The notes under the pieces are model-generated. The model saw only the letters and a list, made by a program, of their open reading frames with translations. It searched no databases and was not told the DNA's origin. Below, one piece after another: positions 1-5,664 of a stretch of 5,665 nucleotides of DNA. The translations under genes and the position numbers were made by a program. How positions within the stretch are numbered: the first letter of the stretch is position 1; every line of letters starts with the position of its first letter. The DNA is taken from assembly GCA_026984275.1 (NCBI GenBank), contig JALSSM010000009.1:1-5665 (forward strand), written 5' to 3'. The DNA is from Gammaproteobacteria bacterium. GTDB taxonomy: Bacteria > Pseudomonadota > Gammaproteobacteria > CAJXQU01.

Positions 1-588
1 AGCCAACGCCTTTCCATTGGTCAGGCCGGACTCATCTCGACAGGCATTCGGCTCTTTAGAAACAATATTCAATGCTGCACCCAAAACTTTTTCCCGATCA
101 CTGGATCGTGATCCAGAAATAGCGCTAGCCGGATCAGATGTATCCATTATTGGTTCGGCTGGTTTTTTCACAATCGTCATCACAAACTGCATCAGACTAT
201 CCAATGCATCCGGTACAGTGATCCCCTGCCTGTTCAACCAGCGATAAAACTCAGAAGGGTCAACTTTCCATTCACCGGTTTCATCATCAAGGTTCAATAT
301 GTTTGGCCCCTCATCTGTAGGAGATAGTTTCTCCAGAGCCTCCCAGGCGGCGGCTTCAAGCTCTTTAAAACCTTGTAGATCAAACAATTCCTTCCATTTT
401 TCTGGATCCAGTCCTACCGCAAGCGGTAAGCCCTGCTCCCGCAGTTTCCATTCCTCCTGTCTGATCCACTTCTCATAGATCTTTTGCTGATCAAAGGGAT
501 CCTGTTTCGAGTTTTCTGAGATCTTTTCCAATACCAGCTCACCCAGATCGAACATGGACTGAATAAGTTTATCTTTTGTGTCATCCAT
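1..588 (-). CDS. Unrecognised protein, N-terminal 196 residues (3' end outside window)
   Basis: An open frame starts at an ATG (588-586) and runs without a stop to the left edge, so the C-terminus is missing. GGAG lies about 7 bases before the ATG (within plus 595-600), which supports this start. I do not recognise a named family. The visible protein is soluble, acidic and rich in Trp, Glu and Lys, with no signal peptide or membrane segment. Residues 1-95 look helical. Residues about 105-135 contain a WKVDPSEFYRWLNRQGI-type block. A Ser/Pro/Asp-rich linker follows at about 143-163. From about residue 164 there is a block beginning REKVLGAALNIVSKEPNAC. My recollection is that similar 'LGAAL...P..CR' blocks occur near the C-terminus of uncharacterised proteobacterial proteins, sometimes on mobile elements; this is inference only. 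It is divergent from yaaA and separated by 64 bp. The gene is certain to be open; its function is unknown. Confidence 0.8.
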   Translation of the reverse strand, partial: MDDTKDKLIQSMFDLGELVLEKISENSKQDPFDQQKIYEKWIRQEEWKLREQGLPLAVGLDPEKWKELFDLQGFKELEAAAWEALEKLSPTDEGPNILNLDDETGEWKVDPSEFYRWLNRQGITVPDALDSLMQFVMTIVKKPAEPIMDTSDPASAISGSRSSDREKVLGAALNIVSKEPNACRDESGLTNGKALA

Positions 589-615
589 CTATCATCTCCA
601 AATACATCATTAAAA

Positions 616-625
616 ATTGTACAAT
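616..625. promoter_or_regulatory. Candidate bidirectional promoter core between the unknown gene and yaaA
   Basis: ATTGTACAAT is a perfect 10-bp palindrome in the 64-bp divergent spacer. It presents a TACAAT -10-like hexamer on each strand (plus 620-625; minus 621-616). On the minus strand a CTGGCA hexamer (plus 644-639, 4/6 to consensus) sits 17 bp upstream. On the plus strand only a weak TCCAAA (597-602) has that spacing. Predicted starts would leave leaders of about 20 nt to both genes. No convincing OxyR-type ATAG/CTAT repeat is visible, although yaaA is OxyR-controlled in E. coli. This is pattern reading only. Confidence 0.4.
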
Positions 626-642
626 AGATTACATTACATGCC

Positions 643-646
643 AGGA
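643..646 (+). promoter_or_regulatory. Ribosome-binding site deciding the yaaA start
   Basis: AGGA lies 6 bases before the ATG at 653. It falls between the upstream in-frame starts (TTG 617, ATG 638) and the ATG at 653, so it supports the downstream start. That start gives the family's usual N-terminus, MQIIISPAKTLDF. Confidence 0.75.
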
Positions 647-652
647 TTAAAC

Positions 653-1426
653 ATGCAGATCATTATCTCTCCAGCGAAGACACTGGATTTTGAAACAAAA
701 CCAAAGCTTACGGATTACACACTACCGGCCTTCCTTGATGATAGCTGCGAACTTATGGATCAGCTCAAACTACTGAGTCCGGCTGATCTTAGCAATCTGA
801 TGAAAATCAGTGAAAAGCTGGGAGAGCTAAATTATGAGCGCAATCAATCCTGGCAAGTTCCCTTTACACCTGATAATGCAAAGCAGTGTATCTATGCTTT
901 TAAGGGTGATGTATATACGGGATTGGAAGCAGAAAATCTGAATAAAAAAGAACTCCGCTTCGCACAAAAACATTTAAAAATCCTGTCTGGTTTGTACGGT
1001 TTATTAAAACCACTGGATCTGATCCAGCCCTATCGACTTGAAATGGGGACCCGTTTTGTGAATAACAAAGGTGACAACCTTTACCAATTTTGGGGAGATA
1101 AACTGACGAAGGCAATCAATAAAGACCTTGAAGAGAATCCTGTCCTGATCAACCTTGCTTCCAACGAATACTCGAAAGTGTTAAATTTGAAAAGCATGGA
1201 TGCTGAGATCATTACGCCAGTCTTCAAAGACATGAAAAACGGCACCTATAAACTGATCAGCTTTTATGCTAAAAAAGCCAGAGGTCTCATGAGTCGTTTT
1301 ATTATTACGAATAAGATAACCGATCCGCAACGTATCAAAGAGTTTGATCTTGCAGGTTATCAGTTCAATCAATCCTTAACCAGGGGTAATGACTGGGTAT
1401 TCACCCGCGATGAAGCGACAGGTTAA
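653..1426 (+). CDS. yaaA: Peroxide stress resistance protein YaaA (DUF328/UPF0246)
   Basis: Encodes 257 residues, against 258 in E. coli. Family landmarks are all present: SPAKTLDF at residues 6-13, AFKGDVYTGL at 82-91, LSGLYGLLKPLD at 111-122, PYRLEMGTR at 126-134, NLASNEY at 167-173, and SFYAKKARGLMSRF near 203-216. In E. coli, YaaA is a cytoplasmic protein induced through OxyR during hydrogen peroxide stress. It lowers intracellular unincorporated iron and so limits Fenton damage to DNA and proteins. The family also has reported DNA-binding activity. The frame can be extended 12 codons upstream to a TTG at 617, but the AGGA at 643-646 and the conserved N-terminus favour ATG 653. The extreme C-terminus (NDWVFTRDEATG) is not the E. 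coli sequence, which is normal for this family. It is divergent from the unknown gene to its left and convergent with the chemoreceptor, with a 16-bp gap. No frameshift or missing motif was seen. Confidence 0.96.
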   Translation: MQIIISPAKTLDFETKPKLTDYTLPAFLDDSCELMDQLKLLSPADLSNLMKISEKLGELNYERNQSWQVPFTPDNAKQCIYAFKGDVYTGLEAENLNKKELRFAQKHLKILSGLYGLLKPLDLIQPYRLEMGTRFVNNKGDNLYQFWGDKLTKAINKDLEENPVLINLASNEYSKVLNLKSMDAEIITPVFKDMKNGTYKLISFYAKKARGLMSRFIITNKITDPQRIKEFDLAGYQFNQSLTRGNDWVFTRDEATG

Positions 1427-1442
1427 TACTGAAATATTAACC
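1421..1442. terminator. Possible weak terminator between yaaA and the chemoreceptor gene
   Basis: GGTTAATA (1421-1428) and TATTAACC (1435-1442) form a perfect 8-bp inverted repeat around a 6-base loop, CTGAAA. It overlaps the yaaA stop codon and ends one base before the stop of the opposing gene. On the plus strand five Ts follow at 1448-1452, five bases after the stem. The stem has only two G-C pairs, and the minus strand has no T-run, so termination would be weak and mainly for yaaA. A protein-binding palindrome is an alternative. Confidence 0.4.
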
Positions 1443-2537
1443 CTAACTTTTTGCCATTTCATCCAGACAACGGATCACCTCAAAGCTGGCGTCTTCCATT
1501 TCCTTAATTTTTGCTACGCCTTCATCCTGTTTATCAGCATAGTAAAGATCAATTGCTGCAATCCCTGCTTCGTGTACTTTCTTATGTGGCGCTTCCAGTT
1601 CCAAAAATGCCCTGGTATCACCAAAACTTTCTTTACCCGTCGTCGCATACCACTTACCCAGGCGGCAAGTCGTATGTAAAGCAAAATCAGCAGAGGTTTT
1701 ATCAGAAAGCCCCATAAAGATCTGATAAATACCAAACTTATAAATCAAATGATCAATCTTGGCCAGTTCTGCAAAACTATAAATAGCACTACGGGTAATC
1801 GCATCCTCCATTTCTCCAGAAATAGACTGCAAACTACTCATATTCTCTGTTGCTTCATTACTCACAATGCTCAGGCCATCTGATTCTTCGATGACCTTAT
1901 CCATTTGTGTTTTAGCTTCTAAAGTATCCGACTGAATAATACTGACCAGCTCTTCAATCTCGTTAGTCGCTTCGCTGGCACGCCCAGCAAGGTTTCTTAC
2001 TTCCTCTGCGACTACGGCAAATCCCCGACCCATTTCACCCGCTCTGGCGGCTTCTATAGCGGCATTCAAAGCCAGCAGATTTGTCTGTTCAGAAATTGAT
2101 TTGATCATGTTAACTATTCCACCAATATCTTCAGCCCGCTCACTAAGTTCTGATACTTTCTCTGAAGTCCTGGCTGTATCATTTGTCATTCTGTATAGAT
2201 TTGCTGCCATCTTTTCTACTGACGAACCAGTTGTTGATGAGATTTTACCTGCATCGACTGCCAGAGCAGCCTTAGAATCCATGAGTGATGCAATACCTGC
2301 TAGCGAGCTTTGTACAGATAATAGAGAGTCATTAAATAACTGCATATTGTCATAAAGATCTTCCTTGGTTCTATGTCCACCAAGTGACGAATCAGCTACA
2401 TTCGTCATGCTACTGATCAATGATTTCAGGCTATCTCGTTCTTCCTTAACCTCGGCGAGTTCTATGCGCAAATCTTCAATCTCTTTTAGACTTACTAATT
2501 CATTATTTTGTTGTTGTTTTTTTCCTAAACCAAACAT
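1443..2537 (-). CDS. Soluble methyl-accepting chemotaxis protein with C-terminal CZB zinc-binding domain
   Basis: Encodes 364 residues with no signal peptide or membrane helix, so it is a cytoplasmic receptor. Residues about 15-44 form a probable coiled coil (LKEIEDLRIELAEVKEERD). Residues about 60-250 are the MCP signalling hairpin. Its highly conserved tip at about 147-188 (SEQTNLLALNAAIEAARAGE, then GRGFAVVAEEVRNLA) contacts CheA and CheW. Residues about 255-360 form a CZB domain with the full 3His/1Cys zinc set: H263, C291 in CRLGKWY, and H318 and H322 in PHKKVH. The architecture resembles Helicobacter TlpD, where the Zn-Cys site senses oxidants such as HOCl; CZB domains also sense zinc. 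There is no PAS or HAMP domain and no CheR/CheB-tethering pentapeptide at the C-terminus (ends AKS). ATG 2537 is chosen because AAGGG lies 8 bases upstream; a TTG at 2555 would put that site inside the gene. No che or flagellar genes are adjacent. Confidence 0.93.
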   Translation of the reverse strand: MFGLGKKQQQNNELVSLKEIEDLRIELAEVKEERDSLKSLISSMTNVADSSLGGHRTKEDLYDNMQLFNDSLLSVQSSLAGIASLMDSKAALAVDAGKISSTTGSSVEKMAANLYRMTNDTARTSEKVSELSERAEDIGGIVNMIKSISEQTNLLALNAAIEAARAGEMGRGFAVVAEEVRNLAGRASEATNEIEELVSIIQSDTLEAKTQMDKVIEESDGLSIVSNEATENMSSLQSISGEMEDAITRSAIYSFAELAKIDHLIYKFGIYQIFMGLSDKTSADFALHTTCRLGKWYATTGKESFGDTRAFLELEAPHKKVHEAGIAAIDLYYADKQDEGVAKIKEMEDASFEVIRCLDEMAKS

Positions 2538-2545
2538 AAGATTTA

Positions 2546-2550
2546 CCCTT
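2546..2550 (-). promoter_or_regulatory. Ribosome-binding site deciding the chemoreceptor start
   Basis: On the minus strand AAGGG sits 8 bases before the ATG at 2537. The longer in-frame alternative, a TTG at 2555-2553, would read through this site and adds six residues of no recognisable value. Confidence 0.65.
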
Positions 2551-2580
2551 CTCAATAATATTCAATCCAAAATACAAACA

Positions 2581-2590
2581 GATAATTATC
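2581..2590. promoter_or_regulatory. Candidate palindromic promoter core in the chemoreceptor-ettA spacer
   Basis: GATAATTATC is a perfect 10-bp palindrome that gives GATAAT (5/6 to the sigma-70 -10 consensus) on each strand. Starts nearby would give leaders of about 60 nt for ettA and 40 nt for the chemoreceptor gene. No good -35 hexamer is present on either strand at 16-18 bp, and no sigma-28 type promoter (TAAA-N15-GCCGATAA) was found for the chemoreceptor. GATAAT repeats also resemble parts of Fur sites, but only one such unit is present. Confidence 0.3.
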
Positions 2591-2622
2591 CGTACACTTT
2601 CCAAGCAAGGATTATTCCAACT

Positions 2623-2638
2623 TTTGGTTTTAACCAAA
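2623..2638 (+). promoter_or_regulatory. Inverted repeat in the ettA leader, just upstream of the ribosome-binding site
   Basis: TTTGGTT (2623-2629) and AACCAAA (2632-2638) are perfect inverted repeats with a 2-base gap. In RNA this would be a 6-bp stem with a 4-base loop. It ends 4 bases before the AGAGG at 2643-2647, which is 6 bases from the ettA ATG. It has no T-run after it, so it is not a terminator. It may be an operator or a leader hairpin affecting ettA translation, or chance in AT-rich DNA. Confidence 0.35.
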
Positions 2639-2653
2639 TAATAGAGGTTTCTC

Positions 2654-4324
2654 ATGGCTCAATATGTGTTTTCCATGAATCGTGTCAGCAAAGTAGTACC
2701 ACCCAAAAAAACGATACTCCGTGATATTTCACTCAGTTTTTTTCCAGGTGCAAAAATTGGTGTTCTGGGGCTGAATGGTTCTGGTAAATCTACCCTGCTC
2801 AAAATAATGGCTGGCGTTGATAAGGAGTTTGATGGTGAAGCCATTCCGATGAAAAATCTCAATATTGGCTATCTACCACAGGAGCCACAGCTTGATCCTG
2901 AAAAAGATGTAAGAGGCAATGTCGAGGAAGGTGTTGCTGAAGTTGCTGGTTTACTCAAACAGTTTGATGAAATTAATGCCCGGTTTGCTGAGCCTATGTC
3001 TGATGATGAAATGACTCAATTACTCGAAGATCAAGCAAAGGTTCAGTCGGCTATTGATGCCGCTGGTGCATGGGAGCTGGATCGTAAACTTGAAATGGCT
3101 GCTGATGCTTTACGGCTACCTTCCTGGGATGCAGATGTCACAACATTATCTGGCGGTGAACGCCGACGTGTTGCTTTATGTCGTCTCCTGTTGTCATCAC
3201 CAGATATGCTATTACTCGATGAACCCACAAATCATCTGGATGCTGAATCGGTTGCATGGCTGGAACGTTTTCTTGAACAGTTTGATGGCACTGTCATAGC
3301 GGTCACCCATGATCGTTATTTTCTTGACAATGTTGCCGGCTGGATACTGGAACTTGATCGTGGGCATGGTATTCCATGGGAAGGAAATTATTCATCCTGG
3401 CTGGAACAAAAAAATCAACGCCTTGAACAGGAAGAAAAGCAGCAACGCTCTCATCAAAAAGCCATAAAAGCTGAGCTGGAATGGGTTCGTAAAGGTGCAA
3501 AAGGTCGACATGCAAAAAGTAAGGCACGTTTACAACAATTTGACGAATTAAATTCCAGAGATTTCCAGAAACGTAATGAAACCAATGAAATCTATATTCC
3601 ACCTGGGCCACGACTGGGAGATATTGTTGTCGAAGCCACTCAGCTCAAGAAAACCTATGGGGATAAGTTGCTTTACGATGAACTGAGTTTCAACCTGCCA
3701 CCCGGAGGTATCGTCGGTATTATCGGCCCAAATGGCGCGGGGAAAACAACACTGTTTCGTCTGATCACAGGTCAGGAACAACCTGATGGAGGAGAAATTA
3801 AAATTGGAGATACCGTCAAATTTGCCTATGTTGATCAGAGCCGTGATTTACTTGATGATAATAAAACAGTTTGGGAAGAAATCTCTGATGGGCAGGATAT
3901 AATCAGAGTAGAGACTTTTGAGTGTCCTTCAAGGGCTTATGTCGGTCGATTCAATTTTAAGGGAGGTGATCAACAAAAAATAATCGGTCAACTTTCAGGG
4001 GGCGAACGCAATCGTGTCCACCTGGCTAAAATGCTCCTTTCAGGTGGTAATGTTTTATTACTCGACGAACCAACGAATGATCTTGATGTTGAAACACTTC
4101 GTGCGCTTGAAGAAGCTTTATTAAATTTCCCGGGCTGTGTGGTGGTTATTTCACATGACCGCTGGTTCCTTGATCGAATTGCAACCCATATACTGGCATT
4201 CGAAGGCGATAGCCAGATAACCTGGTTCGAAGGTGATTATTCTGATTACGAAAAAGATCGTAAGAAACGTCTTGGAGATGAAGCCGATCAACCACATCGG
4301 ATAAAATTCAAGCCAATTTCCTGA
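2654..4324 (+). CDS. ettA: Energy-dependent translational throttle protein EttA (ABC-F ATPase)
   Basis: Encodes 556 residues, against 555 in E. coli EttA (YjjK). It has two ABC ATPase domains in one chain and no membrane segment, the ABC-F layout. Domain 1 has Walker A GLNGSGKS (39-46), signature LSGGE (165-169), Walker B LLLDE with catalytic E190, and H219. Domain 2 has Walker A GPNGAGKT (358-365), LSGGE (447-451), Walker B with E472, and H501. The arm insertion that separates EttA from other ABC-F proteins lies at about 95-135. The basic P-site tRNA-interaction linker spans about 243-325 and includes KGRHAKSKARLQQFDEL. The C-terminal WFEGDYSDYEKDRKKRLG and PHRIKFKP blocks are typical of EttA. 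In E. coli it binds the ribosomal E site and gates the first elongation steps according to the ATP/ADP ratio. ATG 2654 has AGAGG 6 bases upstream. It is transcribed away from the chemoreceptor and towards rplQ, and stops 24 bp before a shared terminator. All key residues are intact. Confidence 0.97.
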   Translation: MAQYVFSMNRVSKVVPPKKTILRDISLSFFPGAKIGVLGLNGSGKSTLLKIMAGVDKEFDGEAIPMKNLNIGYLPQEPQLDPEKDVRGNVEEGVAEVAGLLKQFDEINARFAEPMSDDEMTQLLEDQAKVQSAIDAAGAWELDRKLEMAADALRLPSWDADVTTLSGGERRRVALCRLLLSSPDMLLLDEPTNHLDAESVAWLERFLEQFDGTVIAVTHDRYFLDNVAGWILELDRGHGIPWEGNYSSWLEQKNQRLEQEEKQQRSHQKAIKAELEWVRKGAKGRHAKSKARLQQFDELNSRDFQKRNETNEIYIPPGPRLGDIVVEATQLKKTYGDKLLYDELSFNLPPGGIVGIIGPNGAGKTTLFRLITGQEQPDGGEIKIGDTVKFAYVDQSRDLLDDNKTVWEEISDGQDIIRVETFECPSRAYVGRFNFKGGDQQKIIGQLSGGERNRVHLAKMLLSGGNVLLLDEPTNDLDVETLRALEEALLNFPGCVVVISHDRWFLDRIATHILAFEGDSQITWFEGDYSDYEKDRKKRLGDEADQPHRIKFKPIS

Positions 4325-4348
4325 TCCGGAATAACGATTAAAGTGCAT

Positions 4349-4379
4349 AAAAAAAGCCGGTTATAGAACCGGCTTTTTT
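4349..4379. terminator. Bidirectional rho-independent terminator for ettA and the rpoA-rplQ operon
   Basis: GCCGGTT (4356-4362) and AACCGGC (4367-4373) form a 7-bp GC-rich stem around an ATAG loop. Seven As precede it (4349-4355) and six Ts follow (4374-4379), so the same element has a U-run on both strands. It lies 24 bp after the ettA stop and 21 bp after the rplQ stop, and fits termination of both converging transcripts. Confidence 0.92.
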
Positions 4380-4400
4380 GAGGGTAGATTTGAAAAAAGG

Positions 4401-4793
4401 TTAATCTTCTGAATCCGTCTCATCTTCTTCGATCTCAGGCCGATCAACCAGCTCAACAATGGCCATTGGCGCAGTATCACCAGAACGGAAGCCACATTTC
4501 AGAACTCTCAAATAACCACCAGAACGATTCGCATACCTGGGACCAAGTTCAGTGAACAACTTGGCAACCATTTCCTTATCTCGTAAACGTGAGAAAGCAA
4601 GACGTCTGTTTGCAACCGTATCATTTTTGGCCAATGTGATCAGTGGCTCCGCTGTGCGACGTAATTCTTTAGCTTTGGGTAAAGTTGTCTTGATCATTTC
4701 ATGGCGAAATAAAGAAGCCGCCATGTTTTTGAACATCGCCTTTCGATGGCTACTCGTCCTGTTTAGTTTTCGACCACTTTTTAGATGACGCAT
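4401..4793 (-). CDS. rplQ: 50S ribosomal protein L17
   Basis: Encodes 130 residues, against 127 in E. coli. The N-terminus MRHLKSGRKLNRTSSHRKAM and the following FKNMAASLFRHEMIKTTLPKAKE-type block (about 21-43) are diagnostic. Later blocks include RRLAFSRLRD and the SGGYLRVLKCGFRSGDTAPMAIVELVDR region (about 91-117). L17 is a basic core protein of the large ribosomal subunit, near the polypeptide exit tunnel. ATG 4793 has AGGAAG (plus 4801-4806) 7 bases upstream. It follows rpoA by 22 bp, the standard end of the alpha operon. Its last eleven residues (EIEEDETDSED) are strongly acidic; this tail varies between species, and E. coli has a shorter, Ala-rich acidic one. Transcription should end at the hairpin at 4349-4379. 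No separate promoter is needed or obvious. Confidence 0.98.
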   Translation of the reverse strand: MRHLKSGRKLNRTSSHRKAMFKNMAASLFRHEMIKTTLPKAKELRRTAEPLITLAKNDTVANRRLAFSRLRDKEMVAKLFTELGPRYANRSGGYLRVLKCGFRSGDTAPMAIVELVDRPEIEEDETDSED

Positions 4794-4815
4794 TTTTCTA
4801 CTTCCTGATAATAGT

Positions 4816-5664
4816 TTAAGAGCTCACAGCTCCAATTAGATCTTTTGGTGGCCAGTTCTCTAGTCGCATTCCAAGAGAAAGACCACGAGCTGCCAGCACA
4901 CTCTTGATTTCTGTTAATGACTTTTTACCCAGATTAGGTGTTTTAAGAAGCTCAACTTCTGTTCTTTGAATCAGATCACCAATATAACAAATACTTTCTG
5001 CTTTAAGACAGTTTGCAGAACGTACTGTCAACTCGAGATCATCAATCGAACGTAACAAAATTGGATCGATTTCGACTTCTTCTTCTTTCTCTGGTTCAGC
5101 GGGTTCAATAGTACTCAGGTCAACAAATACAGATAGCTGTTCGAGTAAGACTTTTACCGCCGTTTTTAAGGCTTCTTCAGGATCAATCGCACCATTCGTT
5201 TCAATTTCAAGAACGAGTCTGTCCAAATCCGTTCTTTGATCAACACGGGCACTTTGAACCTCATAGGCAACTCTATGAATTGGGCTGAAAGAAGCATCCA
5301 GTTTGAGACTGCCAATCGCCTGATCGCCTTCTTCAGAGCTGATTTGTGCGGTTGCAGGTACATAACCACGACCTTTTACAACCTTCATGGTCATATTTAG
5401 TTCTGCACCTTCATTCAACGTTGCAATCGGTAAGTCCTTGTTGACTATTTCAACGTCATGATCAAGGGCTATATCACCCGCCACAACTTTGGCTGGACCT
5501 TTTTTATTTAAAGTCAGGGTTGCCTCATCCTTCGCATGCATCTCGATAGCAAGGCCTTTGAGATTCAATAAGATATCTGTGACATCCTCCTGTACACCTT
5601 CAATGGTTGTGTATTCGTGTAATACACCTTCAATTTCAGCTTCAACAACCGCTGAACCAGGAAT
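4816..5664 (-). CDS. rpoA: DNA-directed RNA polymerase subunit alpha, partial (N-terminal ~50 residues outside window)
   Basis: The frame is open from the right edge to a TAA at 4818-4816 and gives 282 residues. These align with about E. coli residue 51 onward (of 329). The codon at 5568 is an internal TTG (Leu), not the start: the frame continues upstream through IPGSAVVEAEIEGVLHEYTT. Visible parts are the rest of the N-terminal assembly domain (GRGYVPA, QRTDLDRLVLEIETNGAIDPEEA), an acidic linker (EPEKEEEVEIDP), and the alpha-CTD with RSANCLKAES, IGDLIQRTEVELLKTPNLGK and LGMRLENWPP. The alpha-CTD block keeps the equivalents of E. coli R265 and C269, the surface that contacts UP-element DNA and activators. 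Alpha dimerises to start assembly of RNA polymerase. The gene lies 22 bp upstream of rplQ in the alpha operon, so rpsD and other ribosomal genes are expected beyond the right edge. The extreme C-terminus (KDLIGAVSS) is lineage specific. Confidence 0.98.
   Translation of the reverse strand: MPGSAVVEAEIEGVLHEYTTIEGVQEDVTDILLNLKGLAIEMHAKDEATLTLNKKGPAKVVAGDIALDHDVEIVNKDLPIATLNEGAELNMTMKVVKGRGYVPATAQISSEEGDQAIGSLKLDASFSPIHRVAYEVQSARVDQRTDLDRLVLEIETNGAIDPEEALKTAVKVLLEQLSVFVDLSTIEPAEPEKEEEVEIDPILLRSIDDLELTVRSANCLKAESICYIGDLIQRTEVELLKTPNLGKKSLTEIKSVLAARGLSLGMRLENWPPKDLIGAVSS

Noticed and set aside
17..247. Plus-strand open frame of 76 codons
   Set aside because: It is antisense to the unknown gene, whose frame is open over all of 1-588 and has a ribosome-binding site. 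The predicted peptide shows no recognisable motif.
617..652. 12-codon N-terminal extension of YaaA from a TTG at 617
   Set aside because: The extension would start inside the candidate promoter palindrome and read through the ribosome-binding site at 643-646. The family N-terminus begins at the ATG at 653.
1389..1717. Plus-strand open frames overlapping the 3' end of the chemoreceptor gene
   Set aside because: They are antisense shadows of the CZB domain, which has all its zinc ligands. Neither has recognisable protein features.
2516..2525. Run of seven As (minus strand) near the chemoreceptor start, resembling a slippery or phase-variable site
   Set aside because: The register GGA AAA AAA would fit a slippery heptamer, but it lies only five codons from the start with no stimulating structure or useful alternative frame. 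It simply encodes Lys-Lys.
2365..2724. Plus-strand frame of 119 codons running into the start of ettA
   Set aside because: It is antisense to the chemoreceptor N-terminus and overlaps ettA in another frame. Its composition is low complexity (Ser, Phe, Cys) and no domain is visible.
3303..3781. Minus-strand open frames inside ettA
   Set aside because: The ettA frame is intact with all ATPase motifs over this stretch, so these are shadow frames.
5553..5568. Apparent rpoA start at 5568
   Set aside because: The codon is an internal TTG (Leu) in the conserved LLNLKGLA region. The frame continues upstream to the window edge with clear RpoA sequence.
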